64,000 nucleotides of DNA, taken from assembly GCF_900585905.1 (NCBI RefSeq), contig NZ_UTVH01000095.1, positions 558,001 through 622,000 of the forward strand, read 5' to 3'. The notes under the pieces were generated by a model. It worked only from the letters and a program-made list of their open reading frames with translations. It did not search any database and was not told the origin of the DNA. Positions within the stretch are counted from its first letter, which is position 1. The number at the start of each line of letters is the position of its first letter. Below, in pieces: positions 32,179-41,076 of the stretch. Source of the stretch: Pseudomonas viridiflava. Lineage in GTDB: Bacteria; Pseudomonadota; Gammaproteobacteria; Pseudomonadales; Pseudomonadaceae. The position numbers were made by a program, and so were the translations under genes.

Positions 32179-33344
32179 GTGTCACTTCCTTGCGATGATG
32201 TTGCGGATGTTGCGGATGTTCGCAGCGCAGGCCGCAAGACCTGGCGAAGGTCGAGCTCACCGGTCAAAGCATGGCTCAACCCCGACTCGCGTTCCAGCAA
32301 TGCTTTTTTACGTTCCACGCCCCAGCGGTAGCCGGACAGTCCACCGTCGGTGCGCACCACACGGTGGCAGGGAATCGCCACCGCGAGAAGGTTGCTGGCG
32401 CAGGCCCGGGCCACGGCGCGGAAGGCGGTGGGGGCGCCGATACGCCGGGCGACTTCAGCGTAGCTGGCGGTATGCCCTGGCGCTATGTCTTGCAACGCCA
32501 GCCAGACCCGTTGCTGAAAAACCGTACCGCGCAGATCCAGAGGCAGATCCAGGCCGGTGCCGGGGGACTCGATAAACCCCACCACCTGAGCGACCAGTTG
32601 TTCGAACTGCGGATCGGCGCCAATCAGCTGAGCGTTACGAAACTGATCCTGAAAACTGCGAATCAACTGCTCGGGATCGTCATCCAGCAGGATCGCACAC
32701 ACCCCGCGCTGGCTCTGGCCCACCAGAATGGCGCCCAGCGAGCACTGACCGATGGCGAAGCGGATTTGCACCTCGCTGCCACCGTTGCGGTACTGCCCGG
32801 GCTTCATCCCCAGCAATGCATCGGACGCTGCATAAAAGCGGCTGCTGGAATTGAAACCGGCCTCGTACAGGGCGTCGGTGACCGAATGGCCGGCCGCCAG
32901 TTGCTCACGTATTTTCTTGCCGCGATGGGCATTGGCGTAAGCCTTGGGCGTCAGGCCGACGATGCTTTTGAACACCCGGTGAAAATGGTACGCGCTGATC
33001 CCGGCGGTCAGCGCCAGTGCTGCCAGATCAGGTGCCGACTCCGATTGCTCAATCAGGCGGCAGGCATTGGCCACCCAGGCCGCCTGTTGTTCGGTGATCT
33101 GGGTCTGATCCGCGCCAGCGCGCTTGCTCGGGCGATACCCTGCCGCTTCGGCCTCGGCCGCGCTGTTGAAAAACACCACGTTGCCCGGATTTGGTCGTCG
33201 CGCCGAGCTGCTCGGGCGGCAGTAGATGCCGGTAGTGCGAACGCCATAGACGAACTGCCCATCGGCCGTGGCATCGCGGTTCAGCACCGCCAGCCAGCGC
33301 GGATCATCCAGTGCCGTCGACACGGCGAGTCTGTTGCGAGCCAT
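32175..33344 (-). CDS. ada: Ada-type methyltransferase/AraC regulator with a degenerate N-terminal zinc site
   Basis: A 389-residue protein with the three parts of Ada: N-terminal methylphosphotriester domain (YGVRTTGIYCRPSSSARRPN), AraC-type HTH (residues about 100-180, DLAALALTAGISAYHFHRVF) and C-terminal O6-alkylguanine-DNA methyltransferase with acceptor Cys326 in AIPCHRVVRTDGGLSGYRWG. The methyl-acceptor Cys of the N-domain is kept (Cys42, equivalent to E. coli Cys38), but the other three zinc ligands are changed: CRPSC is CRPSS and RPCKRC is RPSKRA. The N-domain probably cannot hold zinc in the usual way, which should affect damage-induced activation (inference). O6-guanine repair should be intact. 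Confidence 0.88.
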   Translation of the reverse strand: MARNRLAVSTALDDPRWLAVLNRDATADGQFVYGVRTTGIYCRPSSSARRPNPGNVVFFNSAAEAEAAGYRPSKRAGADQTQITEQQAAWVANACRLIEQSESAPDLAALALTAGISAYHFHRVFKSIVGLTPKAYANAHRGKKIREQLAAGHSVTDALYEAGFNSSSRFYAASDALLGMKPGQYRNGGSEVQIRFAIGQCSLGAILVGQSQRGVCAILLDDDPEQLIRSFQDQFRNAQLIGADPQFEQLVAQVVGFIESPGTGLDLPLDLRGTVFQQRVWLALQDIAPGHTASYAEVARRIGAPTAFRAVARACASNLLAVAIPCHRVVRTDGGLSGYRWGVERKKALLERESGLSHALTGELDLRQVLRPALRTSATSATSSQGSDT

Positions 33345-33500
33345 GGAGCCATCACCTTTTTTATGATTCGACTGAACAATTCGACGTCGCCAGCCTGAGC
33401 CATGAGGGCAGGGAGAGCACTCCGACTCTTGCGGTCGAATTCGCCCAGCCTGGCGAGATCGGGCCCGGCAACGAGGCTCGCGATGAAGCGGGAACAGGCC

Positions 33501-34364
33501 CTAGTCTGGCAGCACCGGCGGCAGGGTGCCAAGCAATGAAACGGCAGCCAGGGCTGCAAAGCCGAACAGGCATTCGAGGGCGATACTCACCCGCAGCCGT
33601 TGCAGCCGCAACCCGCGCCGGTTGAGTTGCAGGCGGTTGAACAGGGCCAGTGCGAGCATGCACAGCACCATGGCGAGTTTGATCGCCAGGATCAGGCCAA
33701 AACCTGCAAACGCTGGCACTGGCCACAGAGCGCCACTCATGGCCCGCACATTGATCAAGCCGGTGATAACAATCAACGCCACCATGGCATAACCCAGTCC
33801 ACTGAACCGTTGAAGAACAACTCGCAGATCAGGCGTCGCGGGCCCGTGCATCAGCATGGCCAGCAGTGTCAGGCCACCGAGCCAGGCCCCTACGGCGCTC
33901 AAATGAACCAATTGGTTGGCGATCATCAGCCCGCCATAGACGCCGTCGAACATTGCCACGTGCCCGGTGGGCGCCACTGTCACCAGCAACAGGCTGCACA
34001 GCAACAGCGGCAGCGCACCAGCAGGCGCCTTCGAGCGCGAGAGCACCCGTAACAATAGAATGTTGAAGCCCAGATGCCATAGCCAGAATGTGCCGAAAAC
34101 GGTGTGGCCCAGTACCAGCATCAGGGTGGCAGGCTGCAGCCCCTCAGACCAACTGCCCGCCATGCTGGCGCCGGTCACCAGTAACCACGCCACCGCGCTG
34201 AACAGCGCCACTGTAGCCAGCCAGCGCGATGCTGGCATGGATGAACGATACATCCCAACCGGCAAAACCGGACGCAGCAGCACATCACGCGACAGATACC
34301 ACCCGAACAGCACCAGCAGCGCAGTGAAATGCGCCACGCGGCAGAGGATCAGCGCGGTTTGCAC
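33501..34364 (-). CDS. copD: Copper-resistance membrane protein CopD
   Basis: A 287-residue protein with about eight membrane helices of the CopD family. Conserved histidines lie in ILCRVAHFTALLVLFGWYLS, GHTVFGTFWLWHLGFNI, GHVAMFDGV and NQLVHLSAVGAWLGGL. CopD with the periplasmic CopC moves copper across the inner membrane. It begins three bases after copC, so the two form an operon. No copA/copB or CopRS genes are adjacent, so this is the minimal CD pair. Confidence 0.88.
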   Translation of the reverse strand: MQTALILCRVAHFTALLVLFGWYLSRDVLLRPVLPVGMYRSSMPASRWLATVALFSAVAWLLVTGASMAGSWSEGLQPATLMLVLGHTVFGTFWLWHLGFNILLLRVLSRSKAPAGALPLLLCSLLLVTVAPTGHVAMFDGVYGGLMIANQLVHLSAVGAWLGGLTLLAMLMHGPATPDLRVVLQRFSGLGYAMVALIVITGLINVRAMSGALWPVPAFAGFGLILAIKLAMVLCMLALALFNRLQLNRRGLRLQRLRVSIALECLFGFAALAAVSLLGTLPPVLPD

Positions 34365-34367
34365 AGC

Positions 34368-34757
34368 TCAGGGGCTTACGCTGAAGGTGTAGCTGCCTTC
34401 GCTTTTATGCGTGTCCACGGAAACCGCGTGCCATTCCACCTTGTACTCGCCCGGCGCCAACGGCGCAGCCGGGGTGACGATAAGCACCTTGTTGTCGGCA
34501 CGGTCAGTGGCGACCTCTGGCACCGGCTCCACCAGGGTTTTGCCCTTGGCGGCGGTAGAAGTGATGCTGACCTTGCTGAATTTTTCCTCTACGCCTTCGG
34601 AAAACTGCAGTCTCAGTTCTTTCGGGCTGCTGACGGTGCTGTCTGCGGCAGGCAGTTGGCTTTCGAGATGGGCATGTGCAAAGGCGAGGGTGGTGATTGA
34701 AACTCCGGCAAGCAGGGCCAGAGACGTGAAGATTCGCGTTAACGCTGGGGCAGACAT
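34368..34757 (-). CDS. copC: Periplasmic copper-binding protein CopC
   Basis: A 129-residue protein with a signal peptide ending AFA-HAHLE (cleavage about residue 27), leaving His as the first mature residue as needed for Cu(II) binding. The mature beta-barrel includes ESQLPAADSTVSSPKELRLQ and ends in EWHAVSVDTHKSEGSYTFSV, which supplies the second His. The Met-rich Cu(I) site found in some CopC proteins is missing, so this is a Cu(II)-only type. It is coupled with copD. Confidence 0.9.
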   Translation of the reverse strand: MSAPALTRIFTSLALLAGVSITTLAFAHAHLESQLPAADSTVSSPKELRLQFSEGVEEKFSKVSITSTAAKGKTLVEPVPEVATDRADNKVLIVTPAAPLAPGEYKVEWHAVSVDTHKSEGSYTFSVSP

Positions 34758-34859
34758 GAATAAATACCTGTTGGGCTGAATCGGCAGTCAGGCCGCTACT
34801 AGACCAGAAAGCGCGTGTCGACTCCAGCGCTGGACCCAGGCAGTAGCTGATCTGCAGGC

Positions 34860-34891
34860 AAAAAAAAGCCACCGCACAAAGGTGAGGTGGC
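34860..34891 (-). terminator. Intrinsic terminator with no gene assigned upstream of it
   Basis: On the minus strand the stem GCCACCTCAC / GTGCGGTGGC (one mismatch, four-base loop) is followed by eight T residues, an excellent intrinsic terminator. It would end a minus-strand transcript coming from 34,900-35,100, where no protein gene is evident; the AraC-type gene ends 219 bases away at 35110. Confidence 0.75.
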
Positions 34892-35109
34892 AGAAATTTG
34901 TAACCAAAGGAGTGATGAAGGGGAGCAGTAAATCGTGCGTTTACCGATGCGGATTCGGCAAACGTGCGGTACAGGTTCTTCATCGCGAGCAACAGTAACA
35001 TTGCCTCGCAGATCCCGGTCATTAGCTCAATCGATAGTGACTATCAGCGATTTGCCATGAAACTTTCCCGCGCTGTGAAGGTAGTTCGAGCCACGTCGAG
35101 ACGATGCGT
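34892..35109. other. Non-coding stretch upstream of a terminator
   Basis: About 220 bases without a convincing gene. It contains the palindrome GATAGTGACTATC at 35034-35046 and short ORFs on both strands (one of 27 codons on the plus strand starting at 34915 after GGAG). The minus-strand transcript ending at the terminator at 34860-34891 could be a small RNA or the long 3' end of the AraC-type gene. No known RNA family is recognised. Confidence 0.4.
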
Positions 35110-36063
35110 CTATAGCTTGCTGAATTGCTTGCGGTAACTGCTGGGGCTGACGCCTACGCCATGGCGAAAATGGCGGCGGAAGGACTCCTCGGAGCCAAAC
35201 CCGGCCGCCTCCACCACCTCCTGCAACCGCATTCGCGAAGACTCGAGCAGCTCTCGGGCGTAGGCAATCCGCTCCCCCAGCAGCCATTCCGTCGGGGTCA
35301 GGCCGGTGCCTTCCATGAACTGGCGATGCAGCGTGCGCGTGCTGACGGCCGCGTAGCGTGCCATGTCAACGATGCTGTGCTGGCTGCCGAGGTCGCTGCG
35401 AATGGCGTTCATCAACCGCGAAATCGGCCCCTCGCCAGCGGACACCAGCTGGCGGCTGGCGTACTGCGACTGGCCGCCTTCGCGATGGGGCGGGATCACC
35501 AGCCGTTGCGCGACCATGTTGGCGACCTTCGCGCCGTGATCGCTGCGCACCAGGTGCAACATCATGTCCAGCCCGGCTGCAGAGCCTGCGGCAGTGACGA
35601 TGCGATCCTGATCGACATAAAGCTCGTTGGGCTGCACGGTCAGCCCGGGATACATGCTGGCCAGCAGGTCGGTGTAGCGCCAGTGAGTGGTGACCCGCAG
35701 CCCGTCCAGCAGGCCCGCGGCGGCGAGCACGAAGGCGCCGGTGCAGATCGAGCAGATGCGCGCTCCGCGCTGGTGCGCGGCCTGCAGCTGTTCGATCAGG
35801 CGCTGCGGAACTTCGGCCTGCACGCCGCGCCAGCCGGGAACAATGATGGTATTCGCGCGCTCCAGCAGGTTTTCTTCGGGCGTCGGTACTATGGTGATAC
35901 CACCCGCAGCGGTTATTTGCCCTTCATCCACCGGATGCGTGGCGAATTCGTACCAGCTGACCCCCAGCTCAGGCCGTTTGAGGGCGAAGACTTCCACCGT
36001 GCAGCCAAATTCAAAGGTGCACAGCTGGTTATAGATGAGGGCGACGACAAGGTGATTTTCCAT
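35110..36063 (-). CDS. GlxA/FtrA-type AraC-family transcriptional regulator
   Basis: A 317-residue regulator. Residues 1-190 form a DJ-1/PfpI-like domain (VVALIYNQLCTFEFGCTVEV, and the elbow RICSICTGAFVLAAAGLLDG), and residues 215-315 form a double AraC HTH (SIVDMARYAAVSTRTLHRQF and LQEVVEAAGFGSEESFRRHF). Such proteins commonly control nitrogenous-compound or stress genes, with the DJ-1 part acting as a sensor. It is divergent from a DJ-1/PfpI enzyme gene 136 bases away, which is a likely target. Confidence 0.88.
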   Translation of the reverse strand: MENHLVVALIYNQLCTFEFGCTVEVFALKRPELGVSWYEFATHPVDEGQITAAGGITIVPTPEENLLERANTIIVPGWRGVQAEVPQRLIEQLQAAHQRGARICSICTGAFVLAAAGLLDGLRVTTHWRYTDLLASMYPGLTVQPNELYVDQDRIVTAAGSAAGLDMMLHLVRSDHGAKVANMVAQRLVIPPHREGGQSQYASRQLVSAGEGPISRLMNAIRSDLGSQHSIVDMARYAAVSTRTLHRQFMEGTGLTPTEWLLGERIAYARELLESSRMRLQEVVEAAGFGSEESFRRHFRHGVGVSPSSYRKQFSKL

Positions 36064-36199
36064 GGCGTGATATTACCGAATATTGGCGTGGGTGCCAGTG
36101 GTCGGCTACATGGGTACTGCGTAATCTCAAAGCTCGTGAACAGCGTGTTTATCTTTACTTTTGCAAGGGCGTGGGCAATCCGTCCGGGAGTGTTTGGTC

Positions 36200-36805
36200 G
36201 TGTCAATCAGCATCGGAATCTACGTGTATGACGAAGTAGAAGCCCTCGATTTCGCCGGTCCTTATGAAGTATTTACCACCGCAACGCGCATGTATCAGCG
36301 CGACAATGGTGGCAAGGAGCCGCTGTTCACGGTCTTCACCATTGGCCGCACCCTTGATCCGGTCAAAGCCCGCGCGGGCCTCAAGATCGATCCGGATTAC
36401 TCCATCACCGAGCACCCTTACGTCGATTGTCTGGTAGTCCCGGGTGGCGTGATCGATGCCGAGCTGGAAAAGCCGGACGTGCTGCAATGGATCAACGAGC
36501 AGGCCAGCCCGCATCGGGTGGTGGCCGCCGTCTGCACCGGCGCCTATCTGCTGGCCAGCACCGGCAAGCTGGCCGGCAAACAGGCCACGACCCACTGGGA
36601 GGATATCGAGGATTTCGAGCGCACCTATCCTTCGGTGGAAACCTTGCGCAACCTGCGTTGGGTGGATGAAGGTGCGCTGGTCACCTCTGGCGGAATTACT
36701 GCCGGGATCGACATGAGCCTGCACATGGTGGAGCGCCTGCATAATCGCGAGCTGGCCGAGCGCACCGCGCTGCAGATGGCGTTCGACTGGAACGAAAACC
36801 TCTAG
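36200..36805 (+). CDS. DJ-1/PfpI-family protein
   Basis: A 201-residue single-domain protein. The nucleophile elbow is VAAVCTGAYLLASTGKLAGK with the Cys expected in the family, followed by TTHWEDIEDF and a C-terminal MVERLHNRELAERTALQMAF helix seen in isonitrile-hydratase-like members. Activities in this superfamily include hydratase, glyoxalase and deglycase-like reactions; none can be chosen from sequence. The start is GTG 36200 with GGGAG nine bases upstream. It shares an intergenic region and fold with the divergent AraC-type regulator. Confidence 0.8.
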   Translation: MSISIGIYVYDEVEALDFAGPYEVFTTATRMYQRDNGGKEPLFTVFTIGRTLDPVKARAGLKIDPDYSITEHPYVDCLVVPGGVIDAELEKPDVLQWINEQASPHRVVAAVCTGAYLLASTGKLAGKQATTHWEDIEDFERTYPSVETLRNLRWVDEGALVTSGGITAGIDMSLHMVERLHNRELAERTALQMAFDWNENL

Positions 36806-36981
36806 AGTCATCAACGGCAGCACGAGCGTCATCAAAGGATGCACGCGCGACGCACCCAACATAAATGCAACGTTTGCCGTTTGTCAGGTTCATACCTCAA
36901 GTGATTCAGGACCCCGTCCCGGTGCCCGAGGGTGCCGTGGCGGTGTTCACTCGACCGACTCAAAGCGGATGACTGTATTTT

Positions 36982-39048
36982 ATGACGACACCGGACAAGC
37001 AATACGTGGAGTGGCTGGTTGAACAGTCGATGCTCAATGCCGCCCGGCAGCGAGCCAAATTGTATTCCGGCCAGGGCAGACTTTGGCAGCGACCCTTTGC
37101 CGAGGCACGTCCGAGGGATGCAACGGCCATCGCTTCCGTCTGGTTCACCGCTTATCCGGCGTCGATCATTACCCGCCCCGGTGGCACAGTGCTGGAAGCG
37201 CTGGGCGATGAAACCCTGTGGCATGCGATGTCGGAAATCGGCATCCAGGGTATTCACAACGGCCCGCTGAAGACGTCCGGCGGGCTGCAGGGGCGCGAAC
37301 AGACTCCAAGCGTGGACGGCAACTTCGACCGCATCAGCTTCGGCATCGACCCTGAACTGGGCACCGATGCCCAGCTGCTGAGCCTCAGCCGCATTGCCGC
37401 CGCACACAACGCGGTGGTCATCGACGACGTGATTCCTTCCCACACCGGCAAGGGTTCGGATTTCCGTCTGGCTGAAATGGCCTACGAAGACTATCCGGGC
37501 CTTTACCACATGGTTGAAATCCGTGAGGAAGACTGGAGCCTGTTGCCCGAAGTAGCCGCGGGCCGCGACGCGGTCAACCTGATGCCCGATGTGGTGGACA
37601 GCCTCAAGGACAAGCATTACATCGTCGGCCAGCTACAGCGGGTGATCTTCTTCGAGCCCGGCGTCAAGGAAACCGACTGGAGCGCCACCGGGATCGTTCA
37701 GGGCGTCGACGGCAAGCCGCGGCGCTGGGTGTACCTGCATTACTTCAAGGAAGGCCAACCCTCGCTCAACTGGCTGGACCCAAGCTTTGCCGCGCAACAG
37801 ATGATTATTGGCGATGCCCTGCATGCCATTGATGTCATGGGCGCTCGCGTCCTGCGTCTGGATGCCAACGGCTTCCTCGGGGTCGAGCGCAAGGCGGAGG
37901 GCAACGCCTGGTCAGAAGGCCATCCGTTGTCGCTTACCGGTAACCAGTTGCTGGGCGGCGCCATTCGCAAGGCAGGTGGTTTCAGCTTCCAGGAGCTCAA
38001 CCTGACCCTGGATGACATCGCCGCCATGTCTAAGGGCGGCGCCGACCTGTCCTATGACTTCATTTCGCGCCCGGCGTATCAGCACGCACTGCTCACCGGT
38101 ACCACTGAATTCCTGCGTCTGATGCTGCGTCAGGTTCATGCCTTCGGCATTGACCCTGCCTCGCTCATTCACGCGCTGCAGAACCATGACGAATTGACCC
38201 TGGAGCTGGTGCACTTCTGGACGTTGCATGCCCACGACACCTATCACTACCAGGGCCAGACGCTGCCCGGCAATATTCTGCGCGAGCACATTCGCGAAGA
38301 AATGTACGAGCGTCTTTCCGGCGAGCACGCCCCGTACAACCTGAAATTCGTCACCAACGGTGTTTCCTGCACGACGGCCAGTATTATCACGGCGGCATTA
38401 GGCATTCGCGACCTGGACGCCATTACCCCGGCGGACGTGGACAAGATCAAGCACATCCACTTGCTGCTGGTGATGTTCAACGCGATGCAGCCTGGTGTCT
38501 TCGCACTGTCCGGCTGGGACCTGGTGGGCGCGCTGCCATTGCCGGCCGAGCAGGTACAGCACCTGATGGCCGACGGTGACACCCGCTGGATCCATCGCGG
38601 CGCCTATGATCTGGTGGACCTGGACCCGGAAGCTGAAATGTCCTCCGGCGAGATGCCGCGTGCGCGCACGCTGTACGGCAACATCATCGATCAGCTTCAG
38701 CGCCCGGACTCCTTCGTTTCGCAATTGAAGAAAATTCTGGCCGTGCGCCGCGCATACGACATTGCAGCCAGCAAGCAAATCCTGATTCCTGACGTCGAGC
38801 ATCCGGGTCTGTTGATCCTTGTGCACGAACTGCCAGCCGGGAAGGGGACGCAGATCACTGCGCTCAACTTCAGCAACGAGCCTGTGGTCGAGACCCTGCA
38901 TTTGCCTGGCATCGCGCCGGGTCCAGTGGTAGACATCATCAACGAACGGGTCGAAGGTGACCTGACCGAACAGGGGGAATTCACCATTACCTTGGATGCC
39001 TATGAGGGCCTGGCGTTGCGCGTGGTCAGCGCGCTGCCGACCTTCTGA
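36982..39048 (+). CDS. GH13 alpha-amylase-superfamily enzyme, trehalose-synthase-like
   Basis: A 688-residue glycoside hydrolase family 13 protein. The (beta/alpha)8 barrel has conserved regions I (VVIDDVIPSHTG), II (RVLRLDANGF, nucleophile Asp294), III (SFQELNL, acid/base Glu338) and IV (LQNHDELT, Asp403), then a beta-rich C-terminal domain. The N-terminus and the VWFTAYPASIITRPGG segment are unlike classical amylases. It resembles the trehalose synthase/maltosyl group found in pseudomonads, where such enzymes interconvert alpha-glucans and trehalose for osmotic protection. Specific activity is not certain. No other trehalose or glycogen gene is adjacent. Confidence 0.75.
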   Translation: MTTPDKQYVEWLVEQSMLNAARQRAKLYSGQGRLWQRPFAEARPRDATAIASVWFTAYPASIITRPGGTVLEALGDETLWHAMSEIGIQGIHNGPLKTSGGLQGREQTPSVDGNFDRISFGIDPELGTDAQLLSLSRIAAAHNAVVIDDVIPSHTGKGSDFRLAEMAYEDYPGLYHMVEIREEDWSLLPEVAAGRDAVNLMPDVVDSLKDKHYIVGQLQRVIFFEPGVKETDWSATGIVQGVDGKPRRWVYLHYFKEGQPSLNWLDPSFAAQQMIIGDALHAIDVMGARVLRLDANGFLGVERKAEGNAWSEGHPLSLTGNQLLGGAIRKAGGFSFQELNLTLDDIAAMSKGGADLSYDFISRPAYQHALLTGTTEFLRLMLRQVHAFGIDPASLIHALQNHDELTLELVHFWTLHAHDTYHYQGQTLPGNILREHIREEMYERLSGEHAPYNLKFVTNGVSCTTASIITAALGIRDLDAITPADVDKIKHIHLLLVMFNAMQPGVFALSGWDLVGALPLPAEQVQHLMADGDTRWIHRGAYDLVDLDPEAEMSSGEMPRARTLYGNIIDQLQRPDSFVSQLKKILAVRRAYDIAASKQILIPDVEHPGLLILVHELPAGKGTQITALNFSNEPVVETLHLPGIAPGPVVDIINERVEGDLTEQGEFTITLDAYEGLALRVVSALPTF

Positions 39049-39202
39049 TTCACCCGTTTCATGTGTCCATGCCGCCGTTGCAGGGTCCGTCTCCGGGCCC
39101 GGCGGCGGCATTCTGCCTTTTCTGCTGTGCAGCTGCGTTGACGAAATAACGACATCTCTGGCCTGATACTGCCCGCAATGCGTTACCCGTTACGGAATTT
39201 GC

Positions 39203-40561
39203 ATGGATATCAAACACAGCCTCAAACAGCGCATCGTCATTGTGTTCACGCTGATGAGCACGCTGGTGGCCCTGGTTTTTGCCGCAGGTATCGTCGTCAC
39301 GGTACACCTAGTGGGCAAGCGGCTCACTACGCTGTCCATGAACGGCGACTTGCATCGCCTGCTGTTGATGGACGACGTCGCCAACTGGAGCCACCGCCCG
39401 GAGAAAGACTCGCTGTTTTACGTGCAGGACTCAGCCCCGCCGTTTGCCATCCCCGAAGGCCTGAAGCAATTGCCGCCCGGCTTTCATCAAGTGGTCAATG
39501 AGGGCGTGCGCTATTACGCCATGGTCGAAGTGGTGGATGGCCGCCAGTACCTGCTGCTGCGCGATCGTACGGCGACTTTGCAGCGTGAACGCATTCTGTT
39601 CGGCATTGTGCTGGTGGGTTTCGTCCTGAGCGTATTGCTCGCCTTGCTGCTGGGGCGTCTTTTGGCGCAAAGGGTGATGGCGCCGGTGGTCAGGCTGGCC
39701 GGGCAGGTGCGTCATCGTGACCAACTGGTGGAACCTGCGGCGCCCCTGGCCATTGATTACGCTCACGACGAAGTCGGCGAGCTGGCGGTGTCTTTCGATG
39801 ACACCCTGGGGCGGCTGCGCGCTGCGTTGAATAGGGAAAAAATGTTCACCAGTGATGTCAGCCATGAGCTGCGCACGCCCCTGATGGTGCTGGCCAGTTC
39901 CTGCGAGTTGCTGCTGGAAAACCCTCGGGTCGACCCACGCTCGCGCAATCAGGTTGTACGCATTGCACGCGCCAGCGAAGGCATGCGGCAGTTGGTGGAG
40001 ACCTTCCTGCTGCTGGCGCGAATCGATACTGAAACCGAGAGTCACGGCCCTCGCTCGACGCTGGTGGCCGTCGCTGATGAGCTGGTGGATATGTGGCGCA
40101 AGCCCATCGAGGAAAAAGGCCTGAGCCTGCGTTACGAGTCGGGTTGTACTTCAAGCCAGCTGTACAATGCCACGCTGCTGCACTCGGTGATGAGCAACCT
40201 GCTGCGCAACGCGTGGCACTACACCGATGAAGGTTTCATCTGTCTTAGCCTGCATGACCACGGGTTCCGTGTGCTGGACAGCGGCATTGGCATCCCGCTG
40301 GAAAAACAGCAGGCAATGTTTCAGCCATTCGTCAGGGGCGATGAGCAGCGCGGCGAAGGCCTCGGCCTTGGCCTGTCGCTGGTGCAGCGCATTTGTCTGC
40401 ACCAGGGCTGGTCAGTCAACCTGCAGAGTCGCATTCCCCAGGGCTGCTGCTTCGAGGTGGACCTGACCACGGCGATGGCGATACCTATTGCCGAAGACCT
40501 AGCCCTGACAACCGCCGTAATCGATGTTCCCAGCCACCTTCCAGAGAGCAGTTCTGCATGA
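39203..40561 (+). CDS. Orphan sensor histidine kinase
   Basis: A 452-residue inner-membrane kinase. Transmembrane helices lie at residues 12-34 and 131-152, with a periplasmic sensor loop of about 95 residues between. A HAMP linker follows, then the HisKA domain with His221 in FTSDVSHELRTPLMVLASS, N-box LRNAWHYT, G1 VLDSGIGI and G2 GEGLGLGLSLVQRI. No response regulator is adjacent, which is unusual. The stop overlaps the start of the DUF3830 gene by four bases. The signal sensed is unknown. Confidence 0.85.
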   Translation: MDIKHSLKQRIVIVFTLMSTLVALVFAAGIVVTVHLVGKRLTTLSMNGDLHRLLLMDDVANWSHRPEKDSLFYVQDSAPPFAIPEGLKQLPPGFHQVVNEGVRYYAMVEVVDGRQYLLLRDRTATLQRERILFGIVLVGFVLSVLLALLLGRLLAQRVMAPVVRLAGQVRHRDQLVEPAAPLAIDYAHDEVGELAVSFDDTLGRLRAALNREKMFTSDVSHELRTPLMVLASSCELLLENPRVDPRSRNQVVRIARASEGMRQLVETFLLLARIDTETESHGPRSTLVAVADELVDMWRKPIEEKGLSLRYESGCTSSQLYNATLLHSVMSNLLRNAWHYTDEGFICLSLHDHGFRVLDSGIGIPLEKQQAMFQPFVRGDEQRGEGLGLGLSLVQRICLHQGWSVNLQSRIPQGCCFEVDLTTAMAIPIAEDLALTTAVIDVPSHLPESSSA

Positions 40562-40983
40562 CCCAGTTAAAGATCACTGCCGGCGGTTACGTGTTTCTCG
40601 CCGAAACCCATGCCGATGCGCCGCAGACCGTCGACGCTTTCCTGAAGCTGCTGCCTTATCGTCAGAAGTTGATTCATGTGCGCTGGAGCGGCGAGGGTTG
40701 CTGGGTACCGCTGGGCGAGTACCAACTGTTGCGGGACGAGCAGCCTGTGGGTTTCGAGAATCACACCAGTCACCCCTCGGTGGGCGATATTCTGTTTTAC
40801 CCCGGGCCTTACAGCGAGACCGAAATCCTGATTGCCTACGGGTCATGCTGTTTTGCTGCAAAGATGGGCCAGTTGGCCGGTAACCACTTCCTGACCATCA
40901 CCCAAGGTAAGGATAACCTGCGCCCATTGGGCGTCAAGACACTGTGGGAGGGTGCGCAGGACGTGCTGTTCGAGCTGGCATGA
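40558..40983 (+). CDS. DUF3830 (cyclophilin-like fold) protein
   Basis: A 141-residue protein, MTQLKITAGGYVFLAETHAD through LFELA. The pattern HVRWSGEGCWVPLG, VGDILFYPG and EILIAYGSCCFAAKMG is characteristic of the DUF3830 family, with a cyclophilin-like beta-barrel and conserved Cys-Cys. Biochemical function is unknown. Its ATG overlaps the kinase stop (ATGA), so production is tied to that of the sensor kinase. Confidence 0.75.
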   Translation: MTQLKITAGGYVFLAETHADAPQTVDAFLKLLPYRQKLIHVRWSGEGCWVPLGEYQLLRDEQPVGFENHTSHPSVGDILFYPGPYSETEILIAYGSCCFAAKMGQLAGNHFLTITQGKDNLRPLGVKTLWEGAQDVLFELA

Positions 40984-41076
40984 GCGGGCAACTGTCGAGT
41001 TCAGGCAGCACAGCATAAAAGAGGGGAATGAGGTGTGCTGGTGGTCGTCATTGCAGCCGCGGCCACGGAGCCAGCG

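Noticed and set aside
34915..34998. A 27-codon plus-strand ORF with GGAG before its ATG
   Set aside because: The spacing of SD to ATG is only two to three bases, the composition is unremarkable and it runs against the terminator-bearing strand; not enough support for a gene.
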